A stretch of 64,000 bases of DNA from Aliagarivorans marinus DSM 23064 (lineage in GTDB: Bacteria > Pseudomonadota > Gammaproteobacteria > Enterobacterales > Celerinatantimonadaceae), in contig NZ_AUBY01000024.1 in NCBI RefSeq assembly GCF_000429485.1, positions 1 to 64,000 of the forward strand, read 5' to 3'. The notes beneath the pieces are model-generated. The model had not been told where the DNA came from. It ran no database searches and saw only the letters and a list, made by a program, of their open reading frames with translations. Position numbers and translations under genes: made by a program. Shown here in pieces: positions 48,925 through 57,809 of the stretch; within the stretch, counting starts at the first letter, position 1, and each line of letters starts with the position of its first letter.

Positions 48925-49488
48925 CTACAACACGCTAATACAGCCAAGTGCGATGTAAGCAACACCGCTGGCTCTCAGGGCCGAGTGATAATAGCGATAG
49001 TGCTCTGGCACCATCCCCAGCATCACCCCAAAGATATGAATCACCACCGAGCCCATAAAAAAGCCCTTACGAAAGCCGGTCGGATTGAGCAGGCCACCGA
49101 TCTCTACCCCATGGGCATAGCCGTGGAAGATGCCAAAAAACAGTACGGCGAAGATCATCACCAACATCAGCGGCACCTTGCCGCGCAGCAACAATCCACC
49201 GAATAGCAGCAGCGACAAGGAGATAGCCATCTCGTAATGGGGAAGCAGCTGTCCGGCCTCGCCCAGATACAGGCCCACCAACATGCTGGCGATAAACGCA
49301 GCGGGCACTTGCCATACCGCAGCGCCGCCAAAGCGGCTGCTCAATACCCCCACGGCGATCATCGCCAATAGGTGAGTGGCACCACTCATGGGGTGGATCA
49401 CCCCTTCCAGAAAGCCCGCCGTTGACTCCGCGCTATGGGCAAAGGCCTGTGAAGGAAGGGCAAGTAAAGCGAAAAGGATGAACTGCAT
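48925..49488 (-). CDS. HupE/UreJ-family metal transporter-like protein
   Basis: A 187-aa membrane protein with an N-terminal signal (LALPSQAFAHS) and about six membrane segments. The HupE/UreJ hallmark HPxxGxDH appears as HPMSGATHLLAMIAVG, with the usual Asp replaced by Thr. A second His pair is in FGIFHGYAHGVEI. Family members are linked to nickel or cobalt uptake for hydrogenase or urease, but neither is encoded in this window. It is the first gene of an operon with a DppA/NikA-type ABC importer, 10 bp before the binding-protein gene. The start is ATG 49488. A TTG at 49494 is possible. Confidence 0.85.
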   Translation of the reverse strand: MQFILFALLALPSQAFAHSAESTAGFLEGVIHPMSGATHLLAMIAVGVLSSRFGGAAVWQVPAAFIASMLVGLYLGEAGQLLPHYEMAISLSLLLFGGLLLRGKVPLMLVMIFAVLFFGIFHGYAHGVEIGGLLNPTGFRKGFFMGSVVIHIFGVMLGMVPEHYRYYHSALRASGVAYIALGCISVL

Positions 49489-49501
49489 AATCAACGCTCT
49501 T

Positions 49502-49541
49502 AATCGAACCGCACGGTGAATCGAGCGGCAAGGTTAATCGA
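49502..49541. repeat. Three AATCGA direct repeats at 17-bp spacing
   Basis: AATCGA occurs at 49502, 49519 and 49536, each preceded by a related GGT/CTT-type triplet. The array begins 14 bp upstream of the HupE start codon on its minus strand, in the divergent region shared with the PpiC gene. It may be a regulator-binding array. Confidence 0.4.
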
Positions 49542-49732
49542 GCTTTATGATGGTTTCATTTCAAATTCCACTCACTTAACTGATATAAATCTAAACTTAT
49601 CAACATTTTATAAAGTCACAGCAAAGCTAATCCATGTGTATAGTTTTGCTAAACACGGATTAATGTCGCAGTAATAAAACCCACCTAGCCTTGGCCTCGA
49701 CTTTCGATTGATGAAGCAAATCCAGGCCAGCC

Positions 49733-50575
49733 ATGCCAATAGAACAAGCCAGAAAAATCCTTAAGCAACCGCTATTTATATTCTTCGCGGTGGCGTTAGC
49801 TGTACTTATCACCGACAACTTCTTGCTGTTCGAGCGCCAGAGCAAAAACGTGGTGGTGAACGACAGAACCTTAAGCAGCTTTGTGAACGTCAACTACGGC
49901 CTGGATAACGCCCAGATGATCAGCTCCTACCTGCGCTCGCTGGATGAGCAAGAGCGGCAAGAGCTAGAGACGCGCTTTTTAGAGAACGAAGCCCTCTATC
50001 ACTTCGCGATTAGCCGCGCACTCGACAAAAATGACGAAGAGCTCAAGTCGATCATCAGCGCCAAGGCGCGCAATGTGGTGGAGATGATGGTAAACGCCGA
50101 GCAAGGCCTGCCATCCACCGCCGAGGCCAAGCAGTTCTTTGAACAGAACTCGCAACGCTACACCCGAGGCGAGCGCTACAACCTGCTGATAGTGAATCGC
50201 TCAGCCCCATCAGAGGAGATCTTGCATACGCTGCAAAATGAGCAGCCCACCATTCGCCAAGTGGTGTCACTCTCCAACCTCCCCAATCTGGAAAAGGTGC
50301 TGCGCGAAGCCGAGCCACAGCAGATTGAAACGCAGTTCGACACCCAGCTAGCCAGCGATATCTTGCAGCAGACAGACGGCAACTGGTACGGCCCCTACCA
50401 AAGTGATAAGGGCTTCCACTGGGTGAAGCTGGATCGCTTAGCGCCGGTCGATGTTGAGTTTCAACAGATTGAAGAACAGGTAAAACAAGACCTCTATCAG
50501 CAGCAGGTGGATAGCCGCTATCAGGCCCTGATTAACGACCTGGTCGCTCAGTTGAACATCCGGGAAGGGCGCTAA
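49733..50575 (+). CDS. Membrane-anchored PpiC/SurA-like protein (module 1)
   Basis: A 280-aa protein with one N-terminal membrane segment (LKQPLFIFFAVALAVLITDNF, about 10-30) and the rest probably periplasmic. The middle is helical and SurA-like (LETRFLENEALYHFAISRALDKNDEELK). The C-terminal part resembles the last strands of a parvulin domain (DGNWYGPYQSDKGFHWVKL). The catalytic-region GGDLGW-type motif is not visible, so prolyl isomerase activity is doubtful and a chaperone role is more likely. It is the first gene of module 1, one base before the HupE gene. A TAATCC(A/G)TGT dyad (49628-49662) lies in its upstream region. Confidence 0.85.
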   Translation: MPIEQARKILKQPLFIFFAVALAVLITDNFLLFERQSKNVVVNDRTLSSFVNVNYGLDNAQMISSYLRSLDEQERQELETRFLENEALYHFAISRALDKNDEELKSIISAKARNVVEMMVNAEQGLPSTAEAKQFFEQNSQRYTRGERYNLLIVNRSAPSEEILHTLQNEQPTIRQVVSLSNLPNLEKVLREAEPQQIETQFDTQLASDILQQTDGNWYGPYQSDKGFHWVKLDRLAPVDVEFQQIEEQVKQDLYQQQVDSRYQALINDLVAQLNIREGR

Positions 50576-50576
50576 G

Positions 50577-51587
50577 ATGCGAGTAGCGATGCGACTACCT
50601 CAGCGGCTGAAACCACTGGCATTTGTCCTGTTTGCCGTGCTGCTCTCCCCCAAGCTACTGGCCCATGGCCTGGAGCCCATCTTTATCTCGCTGATCACCA
50701 TGGAGAATCATCAGTACCGGGTGGAGCTGCGCCTTCCCGACGAGTATCGCGAAGAGAACAGCCCCTACTTTTCACTGCCAGAACACTGCCAAAGCGAGCG
50801 CTTTAATCACCTGATCACCGCCGTGCAATGTGAGGAGAGTCTGGTTGGCCAAGAGCTGGCAATCAACTTTGATTACTTCAAGCCACAGATCTCCACCCTG
50901 ATTAACTACTACGACCTCGACGGCGACAACGAGCTGTTTGAGGTGACCTACGTGGATAGCTGGACCGTGCCCGATGCCATCGAAGCCAGCGAGAGTTACC
51001 TGCTGTACCTAACGGTGGGCTTCGAGCATATCTTGGGTGGCTTTGACCATATCCTGTTTATTGTCTGCCTGTTGATGATCGTTAAATCCCGTAGGCAGCT
51101 GATTAAAACCATTACCGGTTTTACCCTCGCCCACTCCATCACGCTGGTGCTGGTAAGCCTGGAAGTGATCCAGCCAGCGATTGAGCCCATCGAGCTGATT
51201 GTTGCTCTTAGTGTGCTGCTGCTTGCCTATGAGATCGCTTCGGGTAAAGACAGCCTGACCCACCGCCACCCGGTCACCGTGTCGTTCTTTTGCGGACTGT
51301 TGCACGGGGTGGGTTTCTCCTCGGTACTGGCGGAGATCAACAGCGTGGACCTGGTCAGCCTGTCAGCGATTTTATTCTTCAACATCGGCATTGAGCTTGG
51401 CCAGTTATTGATTGTCGCACTGTGGGCCATCGCTAGCTTTTGCGCCAGCAAGCTCTCCTTCGATAAACAAGAGCTCCACAAGCTACGGCTGATCTCCATC
51501 TATTTAACCGGCGGTTTGTCCCTGTTCTGGGTATTCGACCGCTTTGCACTCTGGCTCGAAGCTCGAGCTATTCCATTGTTCACTTAA
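50577..51587 (+). CDS. HupE/UreJ_2-like membrane protein (module 1)
   Basis: A 336-aa protein. A signal sequence (about 1-30, ending LLAHG) is followed by an extracytoplasmic domain of about 115 residues with two Cys residues (EHCQSE, VQCEES), then about seven membrane segments. The membrane part has GFEHILGGFDHILF (about 147-160, GxDH intact), FTLAHSIT, GLLHGVGFSSVL and FNIGIELGQL, the His-rich pattern of HupE/UreJ_2 proteins. The transport substrate is not established. Metal is suggested by the family. It follows the PpiC gene by one base and precedes a phosphoesterase gene by 22 bp. Confidence 0.87.
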   Translation: MRVAMRLPQRLKPLAFVLFAVLLSPKLLAHGLEPIFISLITMENHQYRVELRLPDEYREENSPYFSLPEHCQSERFNHLITAVQCEESLVGQELAINFDYFKPQISTLINYYDLDGDNELFEVTYVDSWTVPDAIEASESYLLYLTVGFEHILGGFDHILFIVCLLMIVKSRRQLIKTITGFTLAHSITLVLVSLEVIQPAIEPIELIVALSVLLLAYEIASGKDSLTHRHPVTVSFFCGLLHGVGFSSVLAEINSVDLVSLSAILFFNIGIELGQLLIVALWAIASFCASKLSFDKQELHKLRLISIYLTGGLSLFWVFDRFALWLEARAIPLFT

Positions 51588-51609
51588 AACAAAAACCTTA
51601 GGAAACAAT

Positions 51610-53973
51610 ATGAAAAAGTCACTGATCTACAGTGCATTGTTTGCTCTGCCTATGCTGGCCGGATGTAACTCCTCATCCAGCGGTGATTCCGATAACGGTG
51701 ATGGCGTTTACGACCGTGAAGGTGAGATTGCCTCGTTCTTGGCTTCTCCTTATCTGCAATACCCGGCCACCGATGCGATGACGGTAATGTTCGAGCCCCA
51801 CACCAAAACGGGCAATACCGCAGAGTCGACCGTTTTCTACAGAGAGCATGGCAGCACTGGCAGCTACCGCGCGGTCACCAGCCACAGCTCGGAGTACGAC
51901 GCACTTGAGTTGGTTCAACGCGCCCGTATCGAGGGGCTGAAAAGTGACACCAAGTACGACTACTTTGTGCGCACACCCGCCGGTGACTCCAAGGTGTACA
52001 ACTTCCGCACTTGGCCCGATCAGAGCGATATGGGCAAGCATCAGGAGTACACCTTTGTTGCAATGTCGGACACCCACGCAAGCGAGCGCGACAGCTGGGG
52101 TGAAGGCCTAACTGGCCTGCGGGATATCTATCAACACGGTATCATCAAGCATGAGTGTCTGGATGACCTTAGCATCTGTAACGACCTGATTTCCGGCATT
52201 ATCGTCGCTGGAGACTTGGTCTACTCGAACCGTGACACCGCCTATCGCGACTTCTTCAACTCATCGCTGGAGCTGGCCGCCTACGTCCCCATTCTGCCAA
52301 CCCCGGGTAACCACGAGTACGATGGCACCATCGAATCCTACGACATCTACTTGGACTGGCCTGAGCAGATTGGCTGGGATCGCGCCCGCCATACCTACAC
52401 ACTCGATTTCCTGAACCTACGGATGTTCTTTTTCAACAGCTTTGTGGGAACCCAAGGTGGCTACGAGTTCCAGTACGACTGGACCGCAGAAGAGATGCGC
52501 CACACCGCCGCAGATGCGGATATCGACTACGTACTGGGTGTCACCCATGCGCCCTGTAAGTCAACGATGTGGCTGTCAGGTGAGTCAGACCGAGCCTGTA
52601 GCTTTGTTGATCTGATCCACGACTACTCAGAGGAGTCCGGCAAGATCTCTGGGCATATGTTTGGTCATACCCACGCTTACACCCGGGGTAACGAGCAAGA
52701 TATCCCGCACGTATCATTGAACGTGGCAACCTCGGTGGGCCGTATTGACCACTTCTCTGAGTTTGCTCAATACGACTACGACACAGTTGCCTTGTCTAAT
52801 GACGACAACGGCTACAACATCCTGACGCTGACCACCGGTGACACTAAGCAGATCACCATCGAGCGTCGCAACGGCGGTAGCTTCTATCGTGGAATCGACA
52901 ACAGCTTCCCGGTCAGTGACCTTAAGGTTGTGAAAATCGACAACGCACCGATGCAGCCAAGTATCGAACGTTTCGAGTTTGTCGCGCACGACGAAGTCCT
53001 GGTTGATGCTTCTGACTTTGAGAGCGGTAACCAAACCAAGCACTACGAGTCTCACTGGCAGGTATCGAAAGTCGCAGATTTCTCAGAAGATGTTATCGAG
53101 GCTTGGGGTAATGCAACCCGCGCCTACAACTGGTGGTACAACCAAGACGACTTCTTCGATGAGAACGGCGAGCGTATCGCTTGGCCTTGCGACCCCTATG
53201 CAGAGACCTGCGACGAAGGTAAAAAGCACACCTACGCAGTTGATACTCAAGCTGGCGTTGATATCACCCAGTTCAAGCTAACGCCGAATGCTATGCCGGA
53301 AGACACCTTGTATGCGCGCGTCCGTTATCGCGATGAACAGCTTAACTGGTCGGAATGGTCGCCGGTTAGCAGCCTGTTGTTTGCGGGTGAAACCACCGAG
53401 AACGTAGTGGTGAATGGCGACGCGGAAGCAGGTCACACCGAGGGTTGGACCTACTTCTCGAAAGTGGAAGATGGCAGCGACGCCGATGGCTCTGAAGATG
53501 CCTTAGTATCGCTTCACTACAGCTGCTCACTGACCGGCAACCCACTTCCTCCAGGTCACGGTAACCGACTGTTCCTGTTGGGCAACCGCGCCTACAACGA
53601 TTGCCACTCCCATGGCTATCCCTTCGGTGGCATCGCCTACCAGCAGTTTGATGTTCAAGAGCTGTTCCCTGCCTACACTGGCAAACAGCCGATCTACGCC
53701 GATTTCTCAGCCTACCTGATGACTTGGACTGCAGGCCCAGAGATCGAAGTTTACGCCGAGTACTTTGGCGAAGACATGCAGCCAATGGGTAAGTCGAAGC
53801 GCTTTATCTCTGACGAGCGCTCCAAGCAAACCCTTGGCCGCTACGGCCATGCCGAGCTTGCCCCTGCTGGTGTGCGTTACATCCGCGTGGTCATCGAAAG
53901 CTACATCGGTGGTGGCCAAGATACTGACGGAATGTTCGACACCGTATCGCTGCAAATTGGTATGGGTGGGTAA
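51610..53973 (+). CDS. Lipoprotein metallophosphoesterase, purple-acid-phosphatase-like
   Basis: A 787-aa exported lipoprotein (lipobox LAGC followed by a Ser/Asp/Gly-rich linker). An Fn3-like N-terminal domain (about 35-140; SPYLQYPATDAMTVMFEP) precedes a calcineurin-like domain with all metal-ligand motifs: SDTHAS (about 152), AGDLVYS (about 200), PGNHEYDG (about 232), THAPC (about 312) and GHTHAYTRG (about 351). The GDLVY form resembles purple acid phosphatases. A C-terminal beta-sandwich-like region starts at VVVNGDAEAGHTEGWTYFS (about 599) and looks like a carbohydrate- or lipid-binding module. The start at ATG 51610 gives the lipoprotein signal. Substrate is unknown. Confidence 0.87.
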   Translation: MKKSLIYSALFALPMLAGCNSSSSGDSDNGDGVYDREGEIASFLASPYLQYPATDAMTVMFEPHTKTGNTAESTVFYREHGSTGSYRAVTSHSSEYDALELVQRARIEGLKSDTKYDYFVRTPAGDSKVYNFRTWPDQSDMGKHQEYTFVAMSDTHASERDSWGEGLTGLRDIYQHGIIKHECLDDLSICNDLISGIIVAGDLVYSNRDTAYRDFFNSSLELAAYVPILPTPGNHEYDGTIESYDIYLDWPEQIGWDRARHTYTLDFLNLRMFFFNSFVGTQGGYEFQYDWTAEEMRHTAADADIDYVLGVTHAPCKSTMWLSGESDRACSFVDLIHDYSEESGKISGHMFGHTHAYTRGNEQDIPHVSLNVATSVGRIDHFSEFAQYDYDTVALSNDDNGYNILTLTTGDTKQITIERRNGGSFYRGIDNSFPVSDLKVVKIDNAPMQPSIERFEFVAHDEVLVDASDFESGNQTKHYESHWQVSKVADFSEDVIEAWGNATRAYNWWYNQDDFFDENGERIAWPCDPYAETCDEGKKHTYAVDTQAGVDITQFKLTPNAMPEDTLYARVRYRDEQLNWSEWSPVSSLLFAGETTENVVVNGDAEAGHTEGWTYFSKVEDGSDADGSEDALVSLHYSCSLTGNPLPPGHGNRLFLLGNRAYNDCHSHGYPFGGIAYQQFDVQELFPAYTGKQPIYADFSAYLMTWTAGPEIEVYAEYFGEDMQPMGKSKRFISDERSKQTLGRYGHAELAPAGVRYIRVVIESYIGGGQDTDGMFDTVSLQIGMGG

Positions 53974-54010
53974 GATTCTCGATAGCGAAACAGCTACTTG
54001 ATATTCCAAA

Positions 54011-54040
54011 GAGCAGCCCACTGTGGCTGCTCATTTTGAT
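54011..54040 (+). terminator. Terminator after the first phosphoesterase gene
   Basis: GAGCAGCC, a 6-nt loop and GGCTGCTC are followed by ATTTTGAT, 37 bp after the stop. It separates module 1 from module 2. Confidence 0.75.
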
Positions 54041-54261
54041 CAAAAGAGCCAGCTGAGTGGCAAGTAACTAATATTGATAACAGCCCATAGCAGATACTCA
54101 CTGAGAAAACCTAAACCTCCCGTATAGCCCCGCTTAACATAGAGTCACCCGCTGGTAACACACTCCTTCTAACCTCGCCATTTGAAACGCAATCACTTGA
54201 ATCAACAGTGTTTATCTAGCTCGTACTAACACTAGCAAACCGTTAGATATCTCACTGAATG

Positions 54262-54325
54262 AACGACAGAAACCGCGCTTGAACTGTAGTCCTGAGCGTT
54301 TCCTGTCGTTGTATGGGGTGTCCCC
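54262..54325 (+). promoter_or_regulatory. Structured upstream region of the second phosphoesterase gene
   Basis: The 391-bp gap 53974-54364 holds, besides the terminator, a long inverted repeat with arms starting AACGACAG (54262) and ending CTGTCGTT (54310), paired over about 14 positions with one bulge. A short GGGG-TGT-CCCC hairpin follows at 54315-54325. They end 39 bp before the start codon and could form a leader-RNA structure or an operator. Confidence 0.4.
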
Positions 54326-54364
54326 CTCTTAGTTTCGGAAAATTCATCAAAGGAGTAGATTTTA

Positions 54365-56896
54365 ATGAGACTAATTCTGGCATTAAGTACCGTTGCTGTA
54401 CTTACTGCATGTAATAGCAGCAGTGATAGCTCATCGAACGAAGCACTGATTGGTTATGCCATCGATGATTTCGTTCTGCGTGGCCGGGTTGTCGCCCAGA
54501 GCTTAGATGGAACCGATAGCAGAGAAACTGAAACTGGTGAGATGGGGCAGTTCTCATTCACCGGTGCAGACGCTTTACAGAGCGACGTAGTTTATCGCGT
54601 GGTCGTTAGTGGTGGAGTGCTAGATCGTGACGGTTTGTTTGAGACCACCGAGCAGCAAGTCGACTTTAGTGGGCAACGTATGGTCGCGCTGGTTAAGGGC
54701 GGCGAACTAAACGAGCTTATCGTTAACCCCATCACCACCGGTATCAGCGAGTATGTGCTGGAAAACAACCTGGACTACTACGATTACCAACAACTCATGG
54801 ACAACCTGCCACCGTCGGTACAACAGCTGAACTCGCTGTCTCGTCATGGCGTGTCTGATCTGTCTGAGCTTGGCTATGCCATAGGTCATTTCACCGCGGC
54901 AGCGGCGCAAGGTAGCTATCAAATCGATGGCCTGCACAATTTGGTGGATTCACTGTCAGATACTGGCTCCTTTGAGTACTTCAATATCATTACCGAAGAG
55001 ATGGCAGAGCATAACGCCCGTTCAGCATTGGCGTATGCGGCGCAGAGCGATCAGTTCATTACCAGCGCGGGGCAGTTTGCTCATCGCCTCGATGATGACC
55101 AAGAAAAGGTCGTCGTAGGACTCGTTCCAGATACCCAAGGCGCGGGCGATAACAACTCCTGGCTGCTACAAGATGGCTTGATGAAACACTACGCCGATGA
55201 AGGCGTTGAGCTAGTACTAGCCGTGGGCGATTTGACCAACAGCAACACCCAGCCTGAGTACGATAACTGGCTACGCGTGATGAACCAGTACATCGACTCT
55301 GATGCGATGACAGTGTTGCCGGTGCGCGGTAACCACGAAACCACCTGGTGGACGCCAGACGGTGGCGCTCAGATCTACATCGATAATGTGGCCCACATGG
55401 TGACCGAAGCAGAACACCTGCCCGGCTACGAAGACCTAAGCTACGCCTATCGTTATAAAAACCTGCTAATTATCGCGGTCGACGGCTACATCCACGACAA
55501 CCCTCGTGAGTACGACTCGGGTAAATCAGCCTGGGTAACCACCTACCCATGGATGAAGCAGATGGTCGAGAAATACCGCGACGAGGTTGACCATATCATC
55601 GTGATGACCCACGAGCCGATGTTTGGCCGCGCTCGCACCGGCGGGTGGGGCAAGATTGATCAAGCCACCAACGTACAAGAAGATGGTCCAACCGAATACG
55701 GTATTGCCAAACGCAAGGAAATCATCAAGTTCCTGGCTGACAATAACATCACCTTTGTCTCTGGGCATGACCACCAGTACTCGCGTGCCGCCATCTTGGT
55801 TGACGATAGTCGAGATATCTCGGTTGGCCGCATCAAGCACCAGCAAGTGGAGTACTTTGACCACATCATAGCCGGTAACGCGTCTTACAAAGAATATGCC
55901 ACCAGTACCTTTGCTGGCGCCTTCGACTACGACCAAAGCGTGCATGAGCGCCTGTTGTCTCGCCACACTTTCAATGGTCGCACCGAAACGGGCTTGAACA
56001 GTTCTATTCTGAGCTTCCAAGGTAATCTGATTGATTACGTGGCTTATCAAACCCCACACATCTACACCCAGGATGATCAAGATATCTTCGAAGCCAACGA
56101 GCAGTGGGATGCCTTCGATTACGATGGCCACCAGTGGCGTAAGATTGACCAGTTCACCAAGGTGAAAGGTGCCTACACCCGTATTGTTGATTCTGAGTAC
56201 AGCAATCAAGGCGGTACCGACTCGGTAGTGCTGCGCACGCTAAACAAAGATGGCTACATGGGTACTGAAGCAATCCTGATGAGCTACATCAACTACACCT
56301 TTGATACCTATACCAACTCAGGTGCGAGCTCCGGCAACCCTTACGCAAACATCGAGAGTCGCCGCAACAACCTCGACACTATGCTGCAGTTCTCCTACCT
56401 GTCAGATGAAGATAACGGGCAAACCGTTACTGACGTATTAATGGTCAATGGTACGCAGCAGCAGTCTGGCACCGAAACCGACGCAGGCGGTGTACTGGTA
56501 CCCGATACCGAGGATCGTTTCTACTATCACCGTATTGAGTACGATGATGTGTTCGATGGCTATCTATACGACCAGCCAGGGGATCTTTACGCCTTAGGCT
56601 TTGTAGTACCAGAAGGCTATGAGTTGGATGAAGTTGAGCCAGCGCGTTACGACGAACAGCGTCAAGTTTGGGTATCTGAAGCCTATTCCGATGGCTTTGT
56701 GTCGGGTGACCGCGCCTACTCAGCCGATCTGCTAAAAGGTGGCCGTACGCTACCCGAAGAGCTGCAACACCTGACTAACCAAGAACGTTATCGCATTAAC
56801 GGCGTAAACACCGCCTCCCGTGTGATCTGGTTCCTGTCAAATCGTGACGGCAAGTTTGCTTTGGTTAAAGCAGGTACCGCCGAGTTAGCGATGTAA
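54365..56896 (+). CDS. Lipoprotein metallophosphoesterase (module 2)
   Basis: An 843-aa exported lipoprotein (lipobox LTAC, then NSSSDSSSN). The first 240 residues contain a beta-rich segment (GYAIDDFVLRGRVVAQ) and a helical segment. The calcineurin-like domain has VPDTQG (about 253), VGDLTNS (about 287), RGNHET (about 321), THEP (about 415) and GHDHQYSR (about 467), a complete dinuclear-metal set. The C-terminal 330 residues match nothing recognised. It shares only the catalytic core with the first phosphoesterase, so the two are distant paralogues with different accessory domains. AAAGGAG lies 9 nt before the ATG. The module-2 PpiC and HupE genes follow. Confidence 0.87.
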   Translation: MRLILALSTVAVLTACNSSSDSSSNEALIGYAIDDFVLRGRVVAQSLDGTDSRETETGEMGQFSFTGADALQSDVVYRVVVSGGVLDRDGLFETTEQQVDFSGQRMVALVKGGELNELIVNPITTGISEYVLENNLDYYDYQQLMDNLPPSVQQLNSLSRHGVSDLSELGYAIGHFTAAAAQGSYQIDGLHNLVDSLSDTGSFEYFNIITEEMAEHNARSALAYAAQSDQFITSAGQFAHRLDDDQEKVVVGLVPDTQGAGDNNSWLLQDGLMKHYADEGVELVLAVGDLTNSNTQPEYDNWLRVMNQYIDSDAMTVLPVRGNHETTWWTPDGGAQIYIDNVAHMVTEAEHLPGYEDLSYAYRYKNLLIIAVDGYIHDNPREYDSGKSAWVTTYPWMKQMVEKYRDEVDHIIVMTHEPMFGRARTGGWGKIDQATNVQEDGPTEYGIAKRKEIIKFLADNNITFVSGHDHQYSRAAILVDDSRDISVGRIKHQQVEYFDHIIAGNASYKEYATSTFAGAFDYDQSVHERLLSRHTFNGRTETGLNSSILSFQGNLIDYVAYQTPHIYTQDDQDIFEANEQWDAFDYDGHQWRKIDQFTKVKGAYTRIVDSEYSNQGGTDSVVLRTLNKDGYMGTEAILMSYINYTFDTYTNSGASSGNPYANIESRRNNLDTMLQFSYLSDEDNGQTVTDVLMVNGTQQQSGTETDAGGVLVPDTEDRFYYHRIEYDDVFDGYLYDQPGDLYALGFVVPEGYELDEVEPARYDEQRQVWVSEAYSDGFVSGDRAYSADLLKGGRTLPEELQHLTNQERYRINGVNTASRVIWFLSNRDGKFALVKAGTAELAM

Positions 56897-56915
56897 GCAC
56901 CTCGCTTATTACACC

Positions 56916-56938
56916 AGCCGGGGCCATTGGCCTCGGCT
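56916..56938 (+). repeat. GC-rich hairpin between phosphoesterase and PpiC genes
   Basis: AGCCG-G-GGCC and GGCC-T-CGGCT pair around a 3-nt loop in the 55-bp gap. No T-run follows, so it may set relative expression or mRNA stability within module 2 rather than end transcription. Confidence 0.45.
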
Positions 56939-56951
56939 AGAGAATCGAAAA

Positions 56952-57809
56952 ATGAAAGAAATCCGCATCTTTATTGTATTCGCCGTAGTATCGCTGCTGT
57001 TTATCGCCAGTGAACACTACCTACAGCGTAAACCCGTTATCTCGGTAGATCGCACCAGCCTCTACCAGTTCTTCCATGACAACTACGACGTTCTCAGTGT
57101 TGAAGCATTCGATGAGTTGCTCGCAGATTTTGATCAAGCCGATGTAGAGGTGTTTGTCGAACGTCTACTAACCGAAGAGTTGCTCTATCGGCAAGGCTTA
57201 CAAGCAGGCTTGGACCAGGAAGATTCTGATATTCGACAGATCGTGGTCGAGAAAGCCAAGAATCAATTAGAGATGCAACTGTTGTCGCAAATCGACCTGA
57301 GCGAACAGCAATTGCGCCGCTACTATAGCGAAAACCTCGAGCAATATCGAAGCGACGCGCTAATCAGTGTTGAGCTAGTTAGCTTACGCAGTGCCGCTCG
57401 AGCAGCGGAAGTATTGGTTGAGTTGCAGCAGAACAGCGCCATCGAGCCTGCCGACTACCGGGAGCTCACCACCATGCCGGGGCGTATTCGCGAGGCCAGT
57501 GAACAACGGCTAACGCTGATTTTTGGGGAGGGGATCGCGACGTTGTTCTCTCAAATCGCCCGACAAAGCGAGCTGCACAACCAATGGCAACCAGCCTTTG
57601 AGAATGGCGGGGGCCATCATCTGTTCCGCATCACAGCTTATCACCCAAGCCGCGCCCAAAGTTACAGCGAAGTAAGCGACCAATTGAGCAATGATGTACT
57701 GATTAACGAGCTAGGAAGAAAGTATCGCCAACAGCTAGAGCAGATACGTCAGCAATACAAAATTGAAGTTCAGCCCGTGTTAAGTGAAGAGAAGTCCGCC
57801 GATGCATAG
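56952..57809 (+). CDS. Membrane-anchored PpiC/SurA-like protein (module 2)
   Basis: A 285-aa paralogue of the protein at 49733. It has the same plan: an N-terminal membrane segment (IRIFIVFAVVSLLFIASEHYL), a helical middle (VERLLTEELLYRQGLQAGLDQEDSDIRQIVVEKAKNQLEMQLL) and a C-terminal parvulin-like end (NQWQPAFENGGGHHLFRITAY). Sequence similarity to the first copy looks low but collinear. Parvulin catalytic motifs are not evident. The last 8 bp overlap the next gene. Confidence 0.83.
   Translation: MKEIRIFIVFAVVSLLFIASEHYLQRKPVISVDRTSLYQFFHDNYDVLSVEAFDELLADFDQADVEVFVERLLTEELLYRQGLQAGLDQEDSDIRQIVVEKAKNQLEMQLLSQIDLSEQQLRRYYSENLEQYRSDALISVELVSLRSAARAAEVLVELQQNSAIEPADYRELTTMPGRIREASEQRLTLIFGEGIATLFSQIARQSELHNQWQPAFENGGGHHLFRITAYHPSRAQSYSEVSDQLSNDVLINELGRKYRQQLEQIRQQYKIEVQPVLSEEKSADA

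Noticed and set aside
55526-56209. 227-codon minus-strand open frame inside the second phosphoesterase
   Set aside because: The opposite strand encodes conserved metal motifs (THEP, GHDHQYSR). The antisense frame shows no protein features or ribosome site.
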